DNA from: Actinomycetota bacterium
GTDB taxonomy: Bacteria; Actinomycetota; Acidimicrobiia; Acidimicrobiales; Microtrichaceae
Assembly: GCA_009700815.1 (NCBI GenBank)
Contig: WLLG01000167.1
Span: 1-5,563, forward strand
DNA: 5,563 nt
Reading direction: 5' to 3'
The translations under genes were made by a program, and so were the position numbers. Each line of letters starts with the position of its first letter. Position 1 is the stretch's first letter. Shown here piece by piece: positions 1-4,884 of this stretch. The notes under the pieces were generated by a model. It saw only the letters and a program-made list of their open reading frames with translations. It searched no databases and had not been told where the DNA came from.

Positions 1-683
1 GCGTTACTCAGTCCCATCTTTGGAGGTCCCTGAGGGAGCCACCCATCACCGAGTAAGGCAGCACGGCGGATAGCAACCTTGGAGGAGCCACCAATCCAGA
101 TGGGCAATGAAGCACCGCCCAGAAGAGTGCGTGCAGCCGGACGCGGGCTCATCCCGATTCCTACCTGAGCGCCTGGACCGCCAACCGTGGGGTACTCCTC
201 TGCAAACGCTGCTCGAATGACTGCCACCGACTCTTCGAGTTGTTGGCCGCGAGACTCAAAGTCCACCCCAAGAAACTCAAATTCAGACTCTAAATGTCCC
301 GCTCCAGCCCCCAGAATGGCTCGCCCATCTGAGAGATGATCCAGCGTCAGGAAGGCTTTCGCAGCAGCGAGCGGGTGCCGGTATGGCAGCACATAAACGT
401 GGCTCAATAAACGAACCTGCTTGGTAAGTGCTCCGAGCCACCCCAGGGTCGCAATCGTGTCGTACCACATCGCTGACATGCGCTCATCGGCAGGTCGCGG
501 AACTCCAACGTGATCGCAGACTCCGATGTAAAACGCACCGGCACGATCAGCTGCCTGCGCAACCGAGACCAACTCCGCTGTACCGGCCGTGGACTCCCAT
601 GGCTGCACAAAAGAGGGGCTCTGTGACTGCACCGGAAGCTGCAGCCCCCAGGTCACCTGACCAGTCGAAATGATTGGGCTCAT
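1..683 (-). CDS. LLM-class F420-dependent oxidoreductase, 3' end missing
   Basis: The reverse strand reads open from ATG at 683 to the left edge: 227 full codons plus a final Ala. It resembles the luciferase-like monooxygenase fold, specifically the Rv2161c-like F420-dependent oxidoreductase group. The visible hallmarks are a DHVGVPRP segment (about residues 57-64), the core VLPYRHPLAAAKAFLTLDHL (98-117), SDGRAILGAGAGHLESEFEFLGVDF (118-142 region), the RGQQLEES helix (145-152) and the phosphate-binding-like LPIWIGGSS (193-201). Members of this group use reduced F420 or flavin for hydride transfer in the cytoplasm, and the substrate cannot be told from sequence. Family members are near 280-300 residues, so roughly 60-70 C-terminal residues lie outside the window. 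It is the fourth gene of the operon, beginning 2 bp after the preceding stop with a strong AAAGGAG 5 nt upstream. That supports this start and coupling to the GGDEF-like gene. The F420 preference is inferred from family, not shown. Confidence 0.9.
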   Translation of the reverse strand, partial: MSPIISTGQVTWGLQLPVQSQSPSFVQPWESTAGTAELVSVAQAADRAGAFYIGVCDHVGVPRPADERMSAMWYDTIATLGWLGALTKQVRLLSHVYVLPYRHPLAAAKAFLTLDHLSDGRAILGAGAGHLESEFEFLGVDFESRGQQLEESVAVIRAAFAEEYPTVGGPGAQVGIGMSPRPAARTLLGGASLPIWIGGSSKVAIRRAALLGDGWLPQGPPKMGLSN

Positions 684-685
684 GG

Positions 686-1144
686 TCACTCCTTTCGGGA
701 GGAGTCTCTGAGGTGATTGAGTTCAACTCCGGCCTGAGTCAACATTGATTCAGCTGAGTCTCCCGCAACAAAAAATGACACTGCTACATGAACCAAGACA
801 GACAGGGGCTGACCGGCGATCTCCATCGGTAGCGCAATCGCGCCACGGATTCGTTCCATGACAGCGCCGGCCGATGCAGGCGCAACAGCGGCGGCAACAA
901 GAACGAAGAGCCCAGGTTCAATCAACCCCAAAACATCTGCAGTTCGCACGAGCCGATCCAACCGGGCTGCAATTTCTTCCATTGCGGCTTCGGTACCAGA
1001 TTGGTCAGAGGCGCTTAGTGCTTCATAGTCATCGATACCAACCAGGTACGCCGCAGGTTGCGCAGAACTGTTTGAGTCTTGGCTCGCGATCATCTCGTCG
1101 AGCCGCTCAACCACAACAGACCGGGGGGGAAGCAGGACCGTCAT
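686..1144 (-). CDS. Small stand-alone protein with degenerate GGDEF (diguanylate-cyclase-like) domain
   Basis: This 152-residue cytoplasmic protein has no signal peptide or membrane segment. Its pattern follows the GGDEF fold from about residue 30. AAYLVGIDDYEAL (31-43) matches the metal-binding strand, EEIAARLDRLVRTADVLG (56-73) the helix before the active loop, LIEPGLFVLV (74-83) the active hairpin, and VMERIRGAIALPMEI (95-109) with the GDSAESMLTQAGVELNHL stretch (128-145) the C-terminal half. The active hairpin reads EPGLF (76-80) where GGDEF is expected, and the first metal Asp of the D-x-D strand is Gly36, with Asp38 kept. Synthesis of c-di-GMP is therefore unlikely. A nucleotide-binding, scaffolding or regulatory role is possible but unproven. 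The gene begins in an ATGA overlap with the thiolase stop and ends 2 bp before the LLM gene, so it is a true operon member. No sensory or output domain is attached. The fold call is by eye; the loss of the motif is seen directly. Confidence 0.75.
   Translation of the reverse strand: MTVLLPPRSVVVERLDEMIASQDSNSSAQPAAYLVGIDDYEALSASDQSGTEAAMEEIAARLDRLVRTADVLGLIEPGLFVLVAAAVAPASAGAVMERIRGAIALPMEIAGQPLSVLVHVAVSFFVAGDSAESMLTQAGVELNHLRDSSRKE
689..695 (-). promoter_or_regulatory. Ribosome binding site of the LLM oxidoreductase gene
   Basis: AAAGGAG on the minus strand lies 5 nt before the ATG at 683. It sits inside the last codons (Lys-Glu) and just before the TGA of the GGDEF-like gene. Ribosomes finishing that gene would be placed directly on this site. 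It fixes the start of the LLM gene. Confidence 0.8.
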
Positions 1145-2334
1145 CCGAGCCGGTTTCCCCAGATACCTACAAAGCTGACCATATCTCCGGGATAGCCACC
1201 CAAATTGTGGGTCAATGCAAGGCCACGATCAGCCGTGTCGATCTGCCGTTCCTCGGGGGCTTCATGACGAAGTTGCAGCCAGCACTCGAACAACATGCGA
1301 AGCCCCGAGGCACCCACCGGATGCCCGAATGACTTCAGTCCACCATCAGTGTTGATGGGAAGGTCTCCGTGCAAGTCGAACGCTCCGGCCTCGACATCTT
1401 TCCAAGCCTCACCGCGGGCCGAGAAACCAAGATCTTCCATCAGTACCAACTCGGTTGGGGTGAAGCAATCGTGTACCTCGGCCATGGCCAACTCCGTGCG
1501 GGGGTTAGTAATGCCCGCTTGTGCATATGCGTCCTTACCGGCTGCTTCGCACTCATCGAAATGGGTGTAATCAAATTCGGGATCGGCAAGTCCAGAGCCG
1601 TTACCCGCAACCATGGCCAGGGCCTTTACGAAGATGGGCTTATCGGTGTACTTATAAGCGTCCGCAGCGCGCACCACGATTGCAGCGGCAGCTCCGTCGG
1701 CAACGCCAGCACAGTCAAATACAGACAACATGCCCGCAACGGCAGGCATCGCACAGATGGAATCAACCGACATCTCACGGCGGAACTGAGCACGTTCGTT
1801 CTTGGCGCCATTGGAGTGATTCTTGGATGCAATTCGAGCCAGTGTCCGCCGCAATTCATTCGGATCGATGCCGTACTTGTCGGCATAGGCAGGGGCCACA
1901 AGAGAGAACATTCCAGCTGCTGTAAGGGTCCGCTGGGTGCCATCGGTAGGAATGGGGAATGCATTGAGACCCTGATAGCCCGAGTCTTTTACCTTCTCTA
2001 CGCCCACTGCGGCTGCAATGTCATAGGCACCCGAGGCCACGGCGTAGCAGGCTTGGCGAAGCGCCTCTGAGCCCGTGGCACAATAATTTTCAACTCGAGT
2101 GACTGGCTTGTTCTGCAATTTCAGCGGCGCTGCCAACGTGACGCCCGACATGCCCGACTGAGCCGTTCCAAGCCACCATGCGTCAACTTGGTCCTTCTCA
2201 ACACCAGCCGAGGCCAACGTGTCTGTCACTGCATCAATCAGCAAATCATCGGTGCTTCGATCCCAGTGTTCTTTGAACTGGGTGCAGCCCATCCCAATGA
2301 TGGCAACCTGATCTTTGATTCCGTGGCTAGCCAT
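1141..2334 (-). CDS. SCP2-type thiolase / acetyl-CoA acetyltransferase-like protein
   Basis: This is a 397-residue full-length thiolase of the sterol-carrier-protein-x (SCP2) class, which cleaves or forms C-C bonds at the 3-oxoacyl-CoA level. It opens with VAIIGMGCTQF (10-20). The nucleophile region is NYCATGSEALRQA, with Cys85. Further catalytic motifs are VHDCFTPTE (His288, Cys290), GGLKSFGHPVGASG (His338) and LTHNLGG (374-380). The last is the HNxG form normal for SCP2 thiolases, instead of the second cysteine of classical degradative thiolases. All expected catalytic residues are present, so the enzyme should be active. The next gene upstream in the operon carries a DUF35 domain, the known partner type for this class in steroid aldolase Ltp2 and in archaeal acetoacetyl-CoA thiolase complexes. 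The start lies 2 bp after the stop of the fusion gene. The stop overlaps the next gene's ATG by 4 bp. Retro-aldolase activity instead of thiolysis is a real alternative. Confidence 0.93.
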   Translation of the reverse strand: MASHGIKDQVAIIGMGCTQFKEHWDRSTDDLLIDAVTDTLASAGVEKDQVDAWWLGTAQSGMSGVTLAAPLKLQNKPVTRVENYCATGSEALRQACYAVASGAYDIAAAVGVEKVKDSGYQGLNAFPIPTDGTQRTLTAAGMFSLVAPAYADKYGIDPNELRRTLARIASKNHSNGAKNERAQFRREMSVDSICAMPAVAGMLSVFDCAGVADGAAAAIVVRAADAYKYTDKPIFVKALAMVAGNGSGLADPEFDYTHFDECEAAGKDAYAQAGITNPRTELAMAEVHDCFTPTELVLMEDLGFSARGEAWKDVEAGAFDLHGDLPINTDGGLKSFGHPVGASGLRMLFECWLQLRHEAPEERQIDTADRGLALTHNLGGYPGDMVSFVGIWGNRLG

Positions 2335-2336
2335 GG

Positions 2337-3833
2337 TTAGTCCTGCTCCGTTTTCTCGAGCTGTTCGCGTTCTGTGTGTTGCCCTCTAACTGGGGCCGTT
2401 CCTTGCCCTCTAACCGGGCGAGCCTTCCAGAAATAGTTTGCAATCTCGTCGGCCGTGTTCAGCCTGCGGAACGTCATTTCGACAGTCATGCCGATCGTCA
2501 CGTCAGCAGGGCGAACATCAGTGAGTTCCACTGGAAGGCGACCCCCACCTACGAAATCGCAGACTGCAAACACCACTGGAGGCGATGGCGAATAGGCAAG
2601 CGAGTCCACCGTAAAAGTGGCAACGGTTGCTGCAACATCAGCCATCGGGGCCGGCTCCATGTCGTCGATGTTGCCGCCCTCAAAGGACACCCGAGCAGGT
2701 GGCAGATGCAAAGCACCAGACTCGTGATCCTTGGAACCAACAAAACCGTACTTCCAGTCCAGGCGACGCTCAGCGGCAGCAGCCGACATGCGAGCGGGCT
2801 CTGGGCGATTCGGTGGTTGGACAGGCAGGACTCCACGCCAAGCTAAATATTTTGAGTACAACAGCGTGTTATCAGCGTCATCGAGTTGATCTGCAACCGT
2901 GACCCCGGCGGCAGTGCCACTGTCGCCCGAAACTTGGTCAGTTACTCGAAAGAAGAACACGTCTGCCCCGTCGGCCATAGCCAACAATGCAATGACTTGC
3001 CCTGGTTGAGACTGTTCAATGAGCGAAGTCAACATCAGGAGAGGGTGCGCTGCACCCGTAAAGCCCACGGAGCTAGCAAGTGAATCGATTACCTCTACCC
3101 CCGCAGCACCAAGCTTTTTTGCAAGGGCAGCGCTAGCACGGGGGCGAGGGCCCACTAGTGCCACCTTGTCGAGTTGATCAAGCTGCAAGCCGGCATCTTT
3201 CAGTCCAGCCTCCCAAGCCTGAGCAGCTAGGTCGCCATAGCGCTGCTCGCCAAAGCGATCCTCCCAGGATCGCGTGCGCGCCTCTCCCGGTGAGCGCCAG
3301 CGATCAAGAAACTCCCTCGTGGCTGAGGCGCCTCCGAGGTACTCGGCAATTACGGCAACCCCAGAATCTGCAGATGCGGCGCCGACAAGCACTGCAGCGC
3401 CGGCATCCCCACCGTCTTTCTCATCTACCGAGCCAGCAGGTCCAGTTCGAACATCACCAGTCAGGACCAATACGGCCGGATCGGTGGAATGAAGCGCCGA
3501 ACGCAGTGCCGCTGCGGGGCCACGCAACCCGGATCCGGCATCGGCGGCAATGACCTCGGGGCCCAAGCGAAGCGCTGCGTGTGCGATCGTCGCATTGGTC
3601 TTTTCGGCGTAGGTGGGCGAGGTGGTACAGAACCAAAGCGCTGCAGGGTTGGCCGAGGCAGCAGCACCTAGGGCTCGACGGCCGGCATCTACTGCCATGG
3701 TGAGCGAATCCTCATCGTACGAGGCCACTGATCGTTGCCCTTTGCCGGCAGATGAGCCAAGGACCTGTGTGATCGCATCGCGTTGAAGCCGCCAATGTGG
3801 CAAGTATCCCGCGGCGCTGATAATGCCTCGCAT
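2337..3833 (-). CDS. HMG-CoA synthase-like domain fused to DUF35 OB-fold domain
   Basis: This 498-residue protein has two parts. Residues 1-300 follow the HMG-CoA synthase/KAS III-like fold: GIISAAGYLPHWRL at the N-terminus, EDSLTMAVDAGRRAL (41-55, with the conserved Glu-Asp), a degenerate nucleophile loop AADAGSGLRGPAAAL (96-110) and SVGFTGAAHPLLML (255-268). Residues about 350-475 form a DUF35 domain: TVATFTVDSLAYSPSPPVVF (403-422), ELTDVRPADVTIGMTVEMTFRRL (436-458) and NYFWKARP (466-473). By eye alignment the catalytic Cys is Gly102 and the HNPF-type His is gone. The four zinc-ribbon cysteines of DUF35 are replaced by Asp369, Ser372, Ser383 and about Gly386. The protein has only two Cys, at 69 and 425, neither at those sites. 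It may be a non-catalytic acyl-CoA-binding partner of the thiolase encoded directly downstream. It is the first gene of the operon. The start is fixed by AGGAG 7 nt upstream. The C-terminus bears an 8-residue tandem repeat and a charged tail. Confidence 0.88.
   Translation of the reverse strand: MRGIISAAGYLPHWRLQRDAITQVLGSSAGKGQRSVASYDEDSLTMAVDAGRRALGAAASANPAALWFCTTSPTYAEKTNATIAHAALRLGPEVIAADAGSGLRGPAAALRSALHSTDPAVLVLTGDVRTGPAGSVDEKDGGDAGAAVLVGAASADSGVAVIAEYLGGASATREFLDRWRSPGEARTRSWEDRFGEQRYGDLAAQAWEAGLKDAGLQLDQLDKVALVGPRPRASAALAKKLGAAGVEVIDSLASSVGFTGAAHPLLMLTSLIEQSQPGQVIALLAMADGADVFFFRVTDQVSGDSGTAAGVTVADQLDDADNTLLYSKYLAWRGVLPVQPPNRPEPARMSAAAAERRLDWKYGFVGSKDHESGALHLPPARVSFEGGNIDDMEPAPMADVAATVATFTVDSLAYSPSPPVVFAVCDFVGGGRLPVELTDVRPADVTIGMTVEMTFRRLNTADEIANYFWKARPVRGQGTAPVRGQHTEREQLEKTEQD
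2379..2414. repeat. 12-bp direct repeat with 24-bp period in the 3' end of the fusion gene
   Basis: TTGCCCTCTAAC occurs at 2379-2390 and again exactly at 2403-2414. The period is 24 bp, so reading frame is kept and the protein shows PVRGQGTA followed by PVRGQHTE at residues 473-488. The repeat lies beyond the recognisable DUF35 fold. It looks like an in-frame duplication in a flexible tail. Confidence 0.8.
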
Positions 3834-3840
3834 CTGCTGT

Positions 3841-3845
3841 CTCCT
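3841..3845 (-). promoter_or_regulatory. Ribosome binding site of the HMG-CoA synthase-like/DUF35 fusion
   Basis: AGGAG on the minus strand sits 7 nt before the ATG at 3833. It supports that codon as the start of the first gene in the leftward operon. Confidence 0.75.
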
Positions 3846-3860
3846 AAAGAACTCTGCTAG

Positions 3861-3886
3861 GTCAAGTGAAAACTTTTTGCCTTGAC
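3861..3886. promoter_or_regulatory. 26-bp imperfect inverted repeat, candidate TetR operator
   Basis: Outer arms GTCAAG (3861-3866) and CTTGAC (3881-3886) are perfectly complementary. Inside them AAAA (3869-3872) pairs with TTTT (3875-3878) about the same centre, giving 10 matches in 13 pairs. The element lies 28 to 53 bases upstream of the leftward operon's start codon and overlaps the candidate -35 box of the rightward promoter. This is where an operator controlling both divergent transcripts would be expected. TetR-family regulators usually bind such palindromes as dimers. Binding by the adjacent TetR protein is inferred from position only. Confidence 0.55.
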
Positions 3887-3906
3887 AATCCTGTCCAGCC
3901 TACAAT
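3877..3906 (+). promoter_or_regulatory. Candidate sigma-70-type promoter for tetR and CoA-transferase
   Basis: TACAAT (3901-3906) is a good -10 hexamer. With an 18-bp spacer the -35 would be TTGCCT (3877-3882). A closer consensus box, TTGACA (3882-3887), is present but only 13 bp away, which is too close to pair normally. Transcription would begin near 3913, giving a leader of about 100 nt before the TetR start. The -35 lies in the right half of the inverted repeat, which would allow autorepression. Confidence 0.35.
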
Positions 3907-3913
3907 CTCTTAT

Positions 3914-3962
3914 CAGCAACACAGAATTGGGCAGCTTGTTGTTGAGTTCAAATCAGTTGCTG
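3914..3962. repeat. Nested inverted repeats in the tetR leader
   Basis: CAGCAAC (3914-3920) is complementary to GTTGCTG (3956-3962). Within that span, GGCAGC (3930-3935) can alternatively pair with GCTGCC (3959-3964), and TTGA-GT-TCAA (3942-3951) is a small palindrome. Loops are long (35 and 23 nt). This may be a second operator, a weak leader hairpin or chance. Confidence 0.25.
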
Positions 3963-4000
3963 CCAAGCTTTGGGCCGTGAGGCAGTGACCTTGTCTTTAC

Positions 4001-4005
4001 GGGAG
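4001..4005 (+). promoter_or_regulatory. Ribosome binding site that sets the TetR start
   Basis: GGGAG lies 6 nt before ATG at 4012. The frame stays open further upstream to a TTG at 3970, but that codon has no comparable site. The extra residues would also precede the normal short TetR arm. The ATG at 4012 is therefore preferred. Confidence 0.75.
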
Positions 4006-4011
4006 AACCGA

Positions 4012-4848
4012 ATGCCTGAAGCCACCCAAGGTCGACGAGAGCTAAATCGTGAGACTAGAAATCACGACCTACTCCTTGCAGCCACCGAAATCATTGCCAC
4101 CGAAGGTGTCGAAGGTCTGACCATGCAAGCAGTAGCCGACAACGTCGGCTGTGCTGTTGGAACGATTTATACCTACTTCGATTCAAAGTCCGGTCTGTTA
4201 GCAGCACTACAGGTGAATGCGATTCAGACGTTCATCGACACGTTCACCGCGTCTGCAGAATCTTGGGAGCACGCAATCTCCAAAGCCGACCTTGATCCCG
4301 CTGTGGCGGCACTCGCTCGCTTGGTGGCCATCGGGCAAATCTTCGTTGCTGCGGGAGACATTCACGAGCGCGAGTTTGATCTGCTGCAGATGCTGATCTC
4401 TACCCCAGCAGACCTGACGACTGACAGCGACCGTCAGGACGTCATTCCCCTAGCGCTCGAACTACTCGACACGGTTCGAGTGTTCATTGATCTAGCGATT
4501 CTGGTTGGGGCGCTCTCGCTACCAAGCTCGGATTCATCTGTCAGCCGAGCTGTTCGCTGGGCGGGAGGGATCAACGGTGCGTTACTAGTCTCTAACGTAG
4601 GAATCGAAGCCAGCCGCAAGAACCCAACAATCTTCGATGGCCAGGCGATAGCACTCAGTTTGGCCCAGGACCTGCTCCTGGGTTGGGGTGCACCGCTACA
4701 CGACCTAGAGGCGGCCAACTTATTTGTGGATCACCTCATCGCAACTGACCAACTCGTAGCGCTGCGTTCAGAATCAATCATTGATCTAACTAGGACAATA
4801 GGGTCGCAGTCACCTTCGACGATCCTGACTGACTACCTGATCGAGTGA
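4012..4848 (+). CDS. TetR/AcrR-family transcriptional regulator
   Basis: A 278-residue DNA-binding protein. The N-terminal TetR domain is clear: a basic arm (QGRRELNRETRNHD, 6-19), helix 1 LLLAATEIIATEGVEG (20-35), then the helix-turn-helix LTMQAVADNVGCAVGTIYTYFDSK (36-59) with the family hallmark TIYTYF. The C-terminal part is a helical ligand-binding region of the usual variable kind, so the ligand cannot be read. The protein is longer than most TetR regulators (about 190-220 residues), with an added tail of about 50 residues from around 230. It is divergent from the four-gene acyl-CoA operon and 36 bp upstream of a CoA-transferase gene. It probably represses one or both, released by an acyl-CoA or acid intermediate (inference). 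A palindrome in the shared intergenic region is its likely site. Confidence 0.92.
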   Translation: MPEATQGRRELNRETRNHDLLLAATEIIATEGVEGLTMQAVADNVGCAVGTIYTYFDSKSGLLAALQVNAIQTFIDTFTASAESWEHAISKADLDPAVAALARLVAIGQIFVAAGDIHEREFDLLQMLISTPADLTTDSDRQDVIPLALELLDTVRVFIDLAILVGALSLPSSDSSVSRAVRWAGGINGALLVSNVGIEASRKNPTIFDGQAIALSLAQDLLLGWGAPLHDLEAANLFVDHLIATDQLVALRSESIIDLTRTIGSQSPSTILTDYLIE

Positions 4849-4863
4849 CGGCCTGATCGACTG
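4836..4863. repeat. 12-bp near-perfect direct repeat around the TetR stop codon
   Basis: CCTGATCGAGTG (4836-4847) and CCTGATCGACTG (4852-4863) differ at one base and are spaced 16 bp start to start. The first copy covers the last TetR codons and the second lies in the gap before the CoA-transferase. No terminator hairpin with a T-run is seen in this gap, consistent with read-through. Confidence 0.5.
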
Positions 4864-4884
4864 GGTCATGCTTGATCTGCCACG

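Noticed and set aside
718..727. TTGAGTTCAA shared between the GGDEF-like gene and the tetR leader (3942-3951)
   Set aside because: A 10-bp match, one copy in coding sequence, is plausibly chance. No further similarity flanks it.
874..1332. 152-residue open frame on the plus strand
   Set aside because: It is antisense to the GGDEF-like gene and the thiolase end. Its composition is Gln/Arg-rich and low in complexity, with no RBS or family match.
1369..2070. 233-residue open frame on the plus strand
   Set aside because: It lies wholly antisense to the well-supported thiolase, shows no recognisable family pattern and is rich in Cys, His and Arg as expected for a shadow frame.
2337..3833. Pseudogene status for the fusion because catalytic residues are missing
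   Set aside because: The 498-codon frame is intact, both domains are well conserved outside the catalytic sites, and it has a good RBS and operon position. Loss of catalytic residues looks like functional specialisation.
3882..3906. TTGACA paired with TACAAT as a promoter
   Set aside because: The spacer is only 13 bp, too short for a normal sigma-70-type promoter. TTGCCT at 18 bp is a better though weak partner.
3970..4011. Fourteen-residue N-terminal extension of TetR from a TTG start
   Set aside because: The ATG at 4012 has a good GGGAG at 6 nt. The TTG lacks one, and the extension does not resemble a TetR arm.
4849..4884. Possible terminator between tetR and the CoA-transferase
   Set aside because: The gap has no stable GC hairpin followed by a T-run; only a short direct repeat is present.
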